Of a stretch of 64,000 nt of DNA, positions 52,101-64,000 are shown piece by piece. The stretch lies in assembly GCA_027574665.1 (NCBI GenBank), contig CM050656.1, positions 7,515,501-7,579,500 of the forward strand. Reading direction: 5' to 3'. Made by a program: the position numbers and the translations under genes. Each line of letters starts with the position of its first letter. Position 1 is the stretch's first letter. The notes under the pieces were generated by a model. It was not told where the DNA came from. It made no database searches and was given only the letters and a program-made list of their open reading frames with translations. The stretch comes from Rhynochetos jubatus (lineage: Eukaryota > Chordata > Aves > Eurypygiformes > Rhynochetidae).

Positions 52101-55100
52101 AAAAAAAGTAAAGCACTTATTTGGTGAACATTTCAGACAAGAGTAGTCTAGCAAATATTCTGCTGTACAATTTTTTTTCCTATTTCAACAATACTAACTG
52201 TCAAGGAAATGCAATGCAGAAAGCCACACTGCTGCTTACAGAGATTCCCTCTACAGCCAATTTGAGGGACACTTCTAAATACGGCCCTTAAACACAATCA
52301 AACCGAAGTCCAGAATTATATTCACTTTGTAAATGGTGAACACCACAGTACACAAGTCGGATTTTCTTTTTTCCTGTTCTGAAGGGCTGTTAATTCTCAT
52401 CTACCACCTGGGCAAAGCAACTGCTGCTAACACTCAGTCTAGTCTAACAAGATCCACACCAAATACGTTATCAGATCAGTGACTTGTTACCACTGCTTTA
52501 CAGAGAATTACCAAAACACATCCAAGCCTACAAGGGAATAAACTACCTCTACAAAGAATTTCGCTCCTAAACCCTGTTATTAGGTGGGCTTATGCCATGA
52601 GGCTCGACTGTTTACATACTTTCTAAACAGTCCAAGTCTTATCTAACATAATCCCTACATTCTATAATCCTATCTGTTTAATGTATTTTAAGCGGGCAAA
52701 GCCACTGGAACCAGTAATATCTCAGAAGGGAAGGCACTTTCAAAGCACAATCAGTGAATCGGACATCGAGTGTAAAAACAGTTTATGCCCAAATTCGGCT
52801 TTCAGTCATTTAGGATCAGGTAACTTAATGCCAGGTTTCACAGTAAGCTGTATTTATCTGCATATGGGCCATTTTTTCTTCCAATAGGAAACACTAGGTA
52901 TGCCCTTTACAAGATTCCTAGAGAAAACCTACTAAACACTGGCAGTCTTTGTATGTGAAATTTTCAGTGAATACAGGTTCTATCTGCAGCTTCTAAACAG
53001 AAATAGCTGTGAAGTATTTCCTTTGAATAAAAATATTTTCCCCCTTGACAAAGCAGCACGATTTTACTAATATCTCTGCAATTTCCAGCCCGAGTCTTTC
53101 AAATGCAGAATTAACTCTGCAACTGTTACCTGTTGTCACAAACTGTAAAGGCCTCTTTCCTACAATTAAATTTAACCATTAATCCTGTGTTTCTTTTGCA
53201 TCTTTCCATTATGATGAGCTTTCAGAGCCCCCTCTTGTTCCCAAGATGGACAGCATCACCCCTTGCTCATTTACTCTATCCGGCACCAAAATCTCCCATT
53301 AAAATACGTAAGGTTAGCTGCTGCCCACCGCAAACACCAGGCCAATACGAGGCCTGTTTACTAAGGGAAGCTCAAGTAGTGTTTTCCTGCCACTGCAGGC
53401 TTGCCATGATTCAAGAGCCTCCCGCCTGGACAGTCGTACTGTCGGGGACTGTGATCATACCTGGTTTCCCTCCTTCCTGCCTCCTAGGGTCACCGCCACA
53501 ATTAATGACTTCTGCTCCAGAGGATACAGGCCTTCTCCAGACACTGCTCCCAGCAGTCACCGATTCCAGACGTGAAATTCAGGCTGCTTAATTAGGCCCC
53601 AAATTTCAGAAAAATCTAAGCATGCAGTCTCGGAATAGCATGTTCTGGACAGACACCAGTTCAGTGCCACCATTCACTGAACATGCTTGGCTACATAAAA
53701 TATTGCCCTTGGCTTTTCACGGCTCTTCACAGCAGCACCTTTTCGGTAAGTGCCAGCGAGCTGCTGGTTATACAAGGAAAGAGTAAGAAATAAGTTGATA
53801 TCCTGTGCCCTGTAAAAATTAACACGGTGTGGACTTACTTCTGGATCAGAAGCAGTTCATGGTGGCTTGCTCAGAGCACAGGCAGAACATCCTCCCCAGA
53901 TGAGGACTGTACCGTTTTCTACGGAGAAATGGGCATTGGACACTGCTCACGTGTAAGATTTTCTCCTGTACTCTCTCATAACACTGCACTGTTTTGGACT
54001 CTGCCATTTTGTTAGCTTTTGATTCTTGCATCATGTGGCTGAACATCCAAAGGGTGAGGAATGGACCATCTCTCAAAACTGAGAGGACAATAGGTAGAAC
54101 ACTCAGTATTTCTTTCTCTCTTAAGGTGTGACAACACACAGATACTACTGCTTTGAGTCAAGAGCTTGTCTGTCCTGCATTTTCACTAGGATCATCAATA
54201 TTGGCACTTTCAAGGCATGATTATATCTGAAGTGCAGTTTTAATCTAAGGCTGTATTAGTCCTCTTAAAGACCTGAAATTAAAACAAGAGATGTAAATCT
54301 TGGTGCATAATCTTAAAGAAACTGCAAAATTCTAAAGGAATGATTTAAAAATAGTTGCTTTTTGGGCAGAGGAGCAATGAAGTTCCTGATTATGCATGCG
54401 AAGAACATCAAATTGTAGCACACAGCAGGAATATGCAAACTGTCATAAATTAAGTGCTGCACAGAAATCCTGTATCAATAAATATTCTGCTTTACAGTGT
54501 GCCTGGATCATTGTAAGATATGAAAGGCAGAAATCCAGAGATACCAGTCATTTGGAGATTTGGAGATGTAAATTCCGTGTAGATTATAGAAACAAAAATT
54601 TAATTCTCAGGAGCTCAGCTAAGGCCACTAAATCAATTAAAAAAATTAACAAGAAAAATCTTTCTTCCATACACAAAACTACATCAGCAGGGACAACTCA
54701 CTTGGCCAGCAGCAACTGTGGATAGACACTACAAGGACTGGATCTTTGGTTTTCAACATGAGACACAAGCTCAGCATTCCTTCTCTCAAAATTCTGATGA
54801 ATCAAGCCCTATGCTTCCCCAAGTCAGGAAGATTTATCAGTGGCTTTATCTGGACAAAGTAAGAAATAAAGAGCATCTGCAACACTATATAGCTTAAGTG
54901 TCACCTGTAAGCGCCAAGCCTCCTGTACATCTGAAGCCACAGTTTTCCTCTGTGAAGTCACCCCCCTTCATCTAACACAGCTCTAAAATGTTTATGCCAT
55001 TTAGTTTTTTTTTATCTCAAGTTCCTTCTCCTTTTTTGAGAGCAGCTGATTAAACCTGAACAACTGGGTTGTTGGACGAAATATGCTGTAGCTATGAAAT

Positions 55101-58100
55101 GGTACAGCAGGGACCAGTTTCACTGTTAATTTAAAATGCTAGAATTAATTAGGTAGTGTAAATGAAGAATTTAATAAGCACACTTTACAACCACAAGTTC
55201 TGCTTTTATTAAACACCCCTGCCAAATGAAGGCAACTATCTTCAGTCTGTTTTTCCTTGTCTCATTCCCTTAAAATCTCTGCAGTGAAAAAAACATTTTT
55301 CTGTTGCAACCCCTCCCCCATAATTAAAATGTATGCCTGACTTCCATCTCCTCTTTCAAGTCATTAGCATCTTTTAAAAATGCTGCTGTATATCCTGCCT
55401 GTTCTGAGAAGCTACCAAACACAACCGAAGTTTACAATTTTGGTTTTGAATACCAAATTAAAGGCTGTCTTAGAAGCTGTCATTCCTATTCAACTCAGCA
55501 CGGTGTACTACCAAATTAGCATATTTTTTTTAGTAAAGGAATATGCTTGTCTCAACACGTGTCGTTCCAAAGCGAGGGGTAACATCACGAATCAGTTTTC
55601 TTAAAAACCCTACTACTGTTCCAAGACAGCAAAAAGACTTGCAGCAGATGATTATTCCTGACACAGTTTAATCCATTCTAAAATTAATAGAAGTTCTGAT
55701 CATAAATTCTCTCAAAGGGATGCTGTATGTTCTGTCTTTGTTTAGCTGTGGACACCGTGAAAAAAGTATATCGGGAGCCTAAACATAACATGACAAAATC
55801 TGTGCAATTCTTTAACAGGACAGGGGAAACAATCTGGTACATGAACCAATTAAATCCTACCTAGCCTCAGAAAGACATTTGAGATTTTCTAATACCGTTT
55901 TGCCAGGGTAACTGATGATGATTTGGTTTATGACCTTTTCTATTTTCCTTGAAGCAACCTCTCTCTGCAGCTAACTTATTCTGGCTTTCCTTGATTTACC
56001 TTAGCAGGAAGGAAACAAACTTACTATCTATAAGCACAACCCATATTTTTGACAGAAAGAGCTCCAACATTTGTTTAGTGACATACTACAACAGTGCACA
56101 ATTAAGATAAATTAAAAACACAGTTTGAACATGAACAACAAAAACATACAGAAACAGACAAAACCTAAATTATTTCAAACCTTCACCAGTTCAGCAAGAA
56201 TAGCTTAAGAATTTACAGTTTCTTCTACCAGACAGCTTTCACTGTCAAAAACTCTACATTGATTTCTAATAAAAAAAAAGCAGAGAACCCTGAAAGAGCC
56301 AGTCATTCCTGTAACAGCTTACTGGCATACTTCCACCCCTCCCAAAACCCAGAAAGCCTAATGAAGAACACATGATTATTGGGAAAGATGAGCTGGGCAT
56401 GACCTCAGTGCATTTCCGTTGCTACTCTCAACGTTCTAAGAACCTTTAACATGGACTGCTTCTGGCTGAGAACTGCATTCCATCTGCTACCTCAATTCAG
56501 TGTGAAGAATGAACACATCCTAAAGTGTAGTAATGTTGCACAATGCCTTGGTAACAGGCCCGAAAACCTCAGCAGATTAAACTCTGTTTTCAAAAATGGC
56601 ACAGTGTCTTCAGAGGCCAATTCTTTACTCTGAGTTTTTTTTCCCTTGTATATCACTTAATATGTAGGCTCCTCAATCATTTAGGGGTGATTGTCCTCAC
56701 AGCATCTGGTTTTTTTTCCCCAAGAATGGTTCCTTTAAAATATTTTACTGATCATAAAGATTTAAGGACTTTATATGGGAAAAAGAGCATAGGCAAAAAA
56801 CAAACCAAAAGAGTCAGAAGAATATATAGCAAATTTCTCACATCTTCAAATACAGAGACAAAAGGCTGGAGATGGAATAAAACAAAAAGAATACTGTTCC
56901 TAGCTGATGAAGTAATGGCTCTCTGTCCAAAGACTGTCAATTCTCTATGAAAACAACACTTAATATGTAAAGTCTTGAAACTGCACTGCAAGGAACCTGA
57001 GGGAATGATTTAGAATTCAAATATGAATTTGAGGACTATGGGAAAGAAAAAGCCCATAGAACACAGGACCTGCCATGATGAAAATTCAAGCTAGGCATCC
57101 CAGACTCCTGCAGATGAGGGTTCAGTATTCACTTGTGTCTGAAATAACTGAAGCATCCTGCAGTTTAATTTCTCTGATTATCTTCAGACTAAAAGAAAAA
57201 CAACAGTGTGGAGGTAAGTTGGCCTGGTGGCAGAAATTAAGGGTGGTATGCCACACTGGGATACTGGGCCAGCTATGCTTAAGAGGACTTCAGTTATATT
57301 TGCATGGAGATTTTTGGAGTGGGAGGTTACAAGCAATTTGTTTAAGTAGAAAAAAAGAATAAAAATCAGTTCCATTTTTCAATCTTCTTCCTTCTAGTAG
57401 CCCTAAAGCTGTGTCCCAATCAGAAGGTATATTGAAACACATACATCATGGTCAACTTGCTAAAGAAAGCTCTGCCGGACTACACTTCTGAGGATCTGAG
57501 CTGCCCTGCGGCTACTGCCATTTGTTACGTGCCTCGTGCTCAACCAGAACATTGCTTTATGTCAGGAAGTAAATAAAAAAGAAGCATTGCATGTTTAAGA
57601 GCACTAAGCAGATCATCCTAATGCTGCCAACACAACAGCTGCCAGGCTGTTACAGACGTAGGTATGAAGATTTGTATTTTAATTCCTCATCTTTACACGG
57701 TGCCTCTTTCCACAGAGTGCACACCCAAGTGGCCAGGAGTGCATCTGAGCTGGCTGTTTTTCTGGAACCCTTTCCTTCCCAAGGCTGCTGCTCTCTGTGC
57801 TAAATGTAACAGAACTGGTGATGCACTGAGCAGCAGTGAAGTTTCAGCTGTTCCCACCTACAGTGCAAGTAGACCCACAACCTATAAGCAAGCTATAAAA
57901 GCTGATCTTTCATCCCACTGTCTTCTGCATCAGTGAGTTCCTGGCTGCAGCAGCAAGGATACAGAGTAGGCTAGGTGCATCTGCACCCATCCACACCTCT
58001 AGCGATGGCACAGAGAGATTTCTCCTTTTTGAGGTAAAAGCTGCAATGGGAGGCTTTTATTCTGAAGGCAGCTACACACAGGTGCCACTGCATGCAGAAA

Positions 58101-58680
58101 AGGATCATAGCAAATTCAAGTGTTTCCAGGGAACAAAGGTAAGTTCATTAATACCCACAAATGCCTAAATGAAACCCAGAGCAGAGACTCTCAGTTACAG
58201 ACCACTGCTGTTCACCACCACCACTGTAAACGAGCTATGATGAGCACATAGAGCCATCTTGACTTCAGTGTTAACAGGCCAAACTTTGATGAAGGCATGG
58301 TGAGGTTCAAAAGAAATAGTAGGAACAGTCAGATGGCTCAAGCTATTTAGACTACCCTCCTACACCTTGAGTCAGTGTTAACTAGAAAACAACGATCAGG
58401 AAAGTAATGCCATCATCTGAGGTCTGTTGCAAGCAGCTGTGCAACATGTTACACTCATGCAGAGTGGCAGTGCTCCTTCTTCCCCTCAGAACTGTCAGGA
58501 GACTGAAAGACAAGGGACTTCTCCTACAGCTGTTCTAGATCCAGTGTGCATCACTGAAAACAGAAGATTTAGCACCTGAAGTTGACCACAGGATTTGCAG
58601 CATTCCCTGTGCTAAGCACTTGCAATATGAGCACCGAAGTTCTGCAGACCCCAAGTGTGAACTGAGCCTGATGCACATCA

Positions 58681-58944
<264 letters not shown>

Positions 58945-61900
58945 CTACATCAAAATAAAAGAAAGGAAAAAAACCCTTAAGTTTCACAGCTACAATAGCT
59001 ATTTTTAAAGATACTTACAAACACATGAGTAGGTAGCATTCATGGCCAATTTAGATACTTCAACAAAAAACCCGGCTTGATTCCTCTGTTATTGTTGCAA
59101 AGTAGGTCATGCTAGTCTTTGGCTGTGAGCACATACTAAGATGCAGTTAAAAACCCTTTTTTTTGTTAATGCAAAGCTGATTTCTGCTTTCATCACGAAG
59201 CCATTTTCACAAATGTAAATTTAAACCACATAAATTTAATTATAATTTAAGGTAATAATCATAATTAAAATTATAGTTCCATTAAATCAGATGAAGTTAA
59301 GTGTATGGCTCTATATGAAAAGGTAAAATATTTTACCTATTTAATAACTGTATCACAGAGTGCAATGACAACAACATTAACCAGGCACAGTCAATCTGCA
59401 GCGTGTCGTCATTCCGACTGCCTTCAATTAATAAACTCAGCATCCCAAGACATACCATTTACTGGTTCCAGTGATGACCTATATTCTCCAGTTACATTTT
59501 TCACTAACACCTCTTTAAATAATAAAGCCCTGGATTTTCAATCTTCAGAGATACAAAGGTCCTCTGATATTTACTGGAATCAAAAAGGTTTAATCAGAAA
59601 AAGGCTTATCAGGCACAGGTGCAGGCTGGAATTTTAACAAGTACTTCTATCTTGAAATGTGAAACTCCAGTTTTCACAGAAGATACTCAAACAGACCTTC
59701 CCAAAAAATGACAAATAAGAATCCAGCCTAGCAAAGTGCGTGCAGGACAGTAGCCCCATTGTCACCAGTGCCACCGGTCACGTGAGTGAAGCTGCCTGCA
59801 TGTTTATCTGCAGGCTGAGGACTAAAGAATGCAAGTTTTCATCTGAAAACTGCACAGGCAGACAAAGGAAGCAGAAAAACCTGGGTAATTCAAGGCTTTC
59901 CTCTGCAGGTATTTGCCTTCACTGAGGCTTCCAGCCTGTCTTCCCCGCCACCAGTGCTGACAAGGGAAGGGCATCATCTTAGTCTCAAATTTGGATAAAT
60001 TAAAGCAATGTAAATAGTAGCCATCTACTGTGACGTTTGCAATGTGCAGCTCCCCTGGTATCTCTTAAAGAGCATCCCTCAGATGGGCTCAGCCTCCCTC
60101 GATCAAAGACTGAGTCAATGATGCGAAAACTGCCGCCCCGGGCAAGAGACTCCACTGCCCATGGACAGGCTGGGGAGAACTGAGGGCTAAGACCCCTCTC
60201 AACCTTGCGTTCATACAATCCTGTAGTAATTATAATTACTGAAGACTTAATTTGCCTTTTTTTAAATCCAGGGAGGTACATGTTGTGACAACTTAGGCCT
60301 GTAATTCAGGAGGATGGAGGGAACACACCAAAAAAGGGATGTCTATTCTAAAATTAACCGCATTAGGGTGGCTCAGACTCTAAATAGGTTATATTCTGAT
60401 CAATTTTTTTTCTTTTAATTGAAGTGCTCCAGTGTTAGTTTAATGCCTCATTTAGGAAATAACCCTCTTTATCAATGGAACTAAGTTTTGAATTACCATT
60501 ATTTTTGATTATCAAGCCTGGAAATAGCTACTTGATTTAACAATTTTTAAATAAAGAAAAGCCTCATCACACTGTAATTAACAAAAGGTCTTAAACCACA
60601 GAGCAGAAACATTTTGAAAATAAACCTGACAGAAGTTCTTCTTGAAAGAAATTGGCATGTCCAAACCAGAACCCCCTGGCCAACTCCACTGGCCACATGG
60701 CCCCAAGCACTGCCAACATCCTCTCTCAAGATGTACCAGCCCCACGCACTCCTCCAGGACTTCCCCTTTTACCCAGTATCAGTCAGCCTTCTTTTTTCCA
60801 ATCCCTTTTCATACATGTATTTACTCACATGTACTACTAAAGGCTTCAGATGCTGCTCAGTCTGTTTATCTTGGGAGTCCAGCTGAAAGATCATCCCTTT
60901 GATCCCTGCAGCCCCGGACCCCCCAAACACCAACACCAACTCCGAGCTCAGCTAACAGCCTGCTGCTGGGCTGGGGTTCTGTCCCCCAAAGCCAGAACAC
61001 TTCTGCCGAGCACAGTGTGCTCACGTAAGCTCTATCTGCATCACCTTGACTAAAACTGGGGGGAAAAATTCCAGTTCTGACCATAAGACCTAGTCAGCGA
61101 TGAGTGAAGCTGCCAATACACTTCACTGTGGCTTTCCCTGCTCATTTAAGTCATCTGACCATATCCTTTCCAACATGAAAACCCCACAAGGTAAACTGAA
61201 ATTTTAGGGACTGATCCTGCCCTTCAAAAGCCAAGAGGAATATCACACCGCTGGTTTCAGTCACAGCAGAAGCAGGACTCCAGCACAGTGCACTGAGGAA
61301 GGTACATCATCTATTAATAGCAACAGACACAAAAGCTATCTATAGTTCCTCGCGATAAACAATAACCCTGGATCTTTTAAAATCTGTGAAAGAAAACAGA
61401 ATTCGAAGCTGGCTGATGTCCTACTTAGGCATTTTACAAACTCTTCAGTTACATTTTCAGCATGCTTATTACTTTCCACAGCAAGCAAATAAACAGAACT
61501 CAACTCTTATTTAGCACATTCAGAACATTAAGGAGTAAGCTGCTCTGTAAAAATCTGTTCTTGAACAAGTAGATTTCCTCATGCTTCAAAATATCTTGGC
61601 ATGAACTAATGTTGCACCAGGTGCCAGGTTTTCTTCCTAGTTACTCACTCAGCTCCAATTAGGTTCTTCCCATTTTTCAGTGGTAGAAAGGAAAATCAAG
61701 GCACTTATTTTGCCCTTCAAATTATTGCAAGTTGCAGGCAACTGAAAATCGATTTGCTATATAAAGATATGAGACAATGACTAGAGAGAAACACTGAAGA
61801 ATTAAACGCATTTCTGATACAGTATTTCAGACAAAATTATGTAGTAAAAACCATTACAAGTCTCCATTTAGGGAGTGATTTCTGTGCAATAGCAGTTCTG

Positions 61901-64000
61901 TACCAAAGCTTGCGAAGTTGCACAATGGAATAATACTTATTTTAGATGTACATACTGATGCACATCATTACCAAAGATTAAAATTATTAATGGTAACAGA
62001 AAGGTAAATCCCACCTCTCCTTCCCAGACAATCTGTCCTGTCCCCTACGTGTCTGAAGCTCAAATCCACTGTTAAGAGTTCAAGGCGCATGCACTGGGAC
62101 ATTTATTGTCAAGGAATTCTTTAACATGAACTGGTTAATTCCACCTCAGTCAGCACATGTGTTGAAATCTATTTTTGAACAAATAATGTTAACAGGCCAC
62201 TTGCTGTTTTTTCTATCCTCAACAGTAAGATTTAGATTTTTAATTCAATACCTGTATCACAACATGAATATTTTTGAAATAGATACTCTAGTTTCCTGGA
62301 CACAGTTAACTCCTGTTATATTTCAATTACTGATGATAACTTTAACACAAGTATTGGGCTGTAATTCAGTGCCGCAAAAATACTGAAGGAGGCTGCAAGT
62401 CCATCTAACTCATCAAGGGCTTATGTGGATAATAGCAAAATGAATGGGGAAAATCCAAGTGATTTAACCCCAACATTAATTTTTAAGCAAAAGACTTATC
62501 CCCAGAAGACTAAGTGGGATGTATAGAGGTATAATACTAAAATTAGCAACATTTCCATGCTTTTGTAGACCTTCTCTGACCTAATTTAGGCAGCTACTAC
62601 TGGTCTTGAAATATTACCGTGCAAGCATCATGTGTGATGACACTCACATGCTGCTGGTATAAAAGGCATTTTGGTTTGGGCTTTTATTTGTGGAAACAAC
62701 TTGCCAGACACCCAATACTGCAACACTTTGTTCTATGTACAGGAAAACAGAATCTCTGAAGAATAAACAGCAGTTACTGTTGACAGACATTGATAATTTA
62801 GCCACCAATGATTTCAATATTCTACCTTTACAACATTGAAAAAATACTCTCTGTATTTCAAGACTGTAATTTTGTAAGTTAAAGGCAACCCACATTTCAA
62901 ATTCTGGATGTATTTCAGACCACTGCTTTCATAAACTACTTCTTGGTGTATTACTTGGCTGATACATTACCATACTGAGAAAAGTACAAGGTATTTTAGT
63001 TTGACACATTTCAAAGAGAAATGCTTTGCTGTTCGGGAAGACAGCACAAGCTTTGCCAGTGTTTTGCAAAACACCGCTTACCAAAGGCTTGGTATAACCC
63101 CTCCTACAAAATATCAGTGACAAATATCCATTACAGCAACTCCTGCATTACAAATAATGTTTCAGAAACACTTCTGTCATATCCCAAATATTTTTTTTTT
63201 ACAATTAATTCAATTAATTTCCATTTATTCCTGCTGAAATATTAGCTCCAATGATAACAAAGAATACCTGTATGTATAAACACCACTCTTACAACGCTTA
63301 AACAAGATAGACTAACTGACATTAATCTTCAGTTATTACAGTAAACGTGACATCCACCTTCCATTACAAAGCACAGTTAATGAATCATTTAGAAAACTAC
63401 CCACAGACTAAGACAATCTTATCTCCCTATTGCATGCATAAACAATAGCCAATGGCTCAATAAATGTAAATATACATGCTTCATATTTACAAAATTTGTT
63501 CTCAGCAGTCTAAAAGAAGGTCTACATGTTGAACTGAACGGCTGTCACATACGTACACTGAAAAGAGCTTCTGTTCAGCAAATAATTAGCATCCGTCCTT
63601 GCTATCTGCATTACATATACTCCACTGCCCACACTCTACAATAAACAGAAATTAATATGATACATACAGAAAAATTCAGGAACAATTAACAAACATGTCA
63701 TTTACAGGCACTAAAGACATTTTTAAAATGTACCACAAGCAATCTTTTCCTAAAATAAAAAACTAAAAAATAATTCCTAAGAACTCACAGACATACCCAT
63801 CTTGAAGACTCAGAAGTCAAAAAAGTTATCTATGAATAATGAACTGTTCACAGCACCTAAATGCCAAGAAAAATGATCATGGTAAATTACACCTCATGAA
63901 GAATTCATGAGGTCTAATTTTATATTATTTCTAAGTGTTCATTAATGAACAAACTCAGAACATTCTCCCATAAAAAAAGAATTTAGATAAATAATGCAAA
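58945..64000 (-). other. ELAVL4: ELAVL4 intron 1 (partial), no first exon recognised
   Basis: AT-rich sequence lies upstream of exon 2 up to the window edge. I looked for alternative first exons ending with a short peptide in frame with Ile-Ile-Ser-Thr and with a consensus donor, and found no convincing one. There is no CpG-island-like stretch, so the promoter(s) are probably beyond 64000. Confidence 0.7.

Noticed and set aside
53133..53591. 152-codon plus-strand open frame
   Set aside because: Antisense within intron 2, no domain, signal or similarity that I recognise; length is compatible with chance in this amount of sequence.
62955..62975. Minus-strand ATGGTAATG, resembling the Met-Val-Met first-exon peptide of mammalian HuD
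   Set aside because: No GT donor follows the third codon, so it cannot join exon 2 in the required frame.
63780..63820. Possible alternative first exon ending ATGG before a GTATGT donor (minus strand)
   Set aside because: Spliced to exon 2 the ATG would reach TAG within three codons, and the AT-rich surroundings do not look like a promoter; a purely untranslated first exon cannot be excluded but is not supported.

Overview
The window is a stretch of vertebrate nuclear DNA carrying most of one gene, ELAVL4 (HuD, the neuronal ELAV/Hu RNA-binding protein), on the minus strand. The organism is most likely a bird. The exon sizes and protein match ELAVL4 rather than ELAVL2, ELAVL3 or ELAVL1. The introns are short compared with the mammalian gene as I know it. 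The recognisable interspersed repeats are CR1-type LINE fragments, the dominant avian and reptilian retroelement. A non-avian sauropsid cannot be fully excluded by eye. There are no bacterial-style operons, CRISPR arrays or complete mobile elements.

Layout from high to low coordinates, which is the direction of transcription: partial intron 1 (58945-64000; the first exon or exons lie beyond the window or were not recognised); exon 2 (58704-58944; N-terminus and start of RRM1); a large intron 2 (36033-58703) holding an old CR1/L3-like LINE remnant and a perfect 15-bp minisatellite; exon 3 (35929-36032; RNP1 of RRM1); intron 3; exon 4 (25629-25782; start of RRM2); a 379-bp intron 4; exon 5 (25024-25249; rest of RRM2); intron 5; the 39-nt exon 6 (23596-23634; hinge); intron 6, with a decayed CR1; and the last exon (18982-19309 coding, RRM3), followed by a roughly 2.4-kb AU- and U-rich 3'UTR ending near 16555. 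Positions 1-16554 are apparently intergenic, with one short CR1 3' end and simple repeats.

The exons join in phase without any stop. From the exon 2 methionine they encode 359 residues. Exon 2 also reads in frame upstream as Ile-Ile-Ser-Thr, so a coding first exon can extend the protein. The 42-nt linker exon that encodes 14 extra hinge residues in the longest mammalian HuD isoform was not found by eye between exon 6 and the last exon.

I found no evidence for a new biological system. The points most worth a second look are the 15 identical minisatellite units inside intron 2, the missing hinge exon, the U-rich tract just downstream of alternative exon 6 (a plausible Hu autoregulatory site), a strong orphan splice acceptor in intron 6, and the choice of poly(A) sites.
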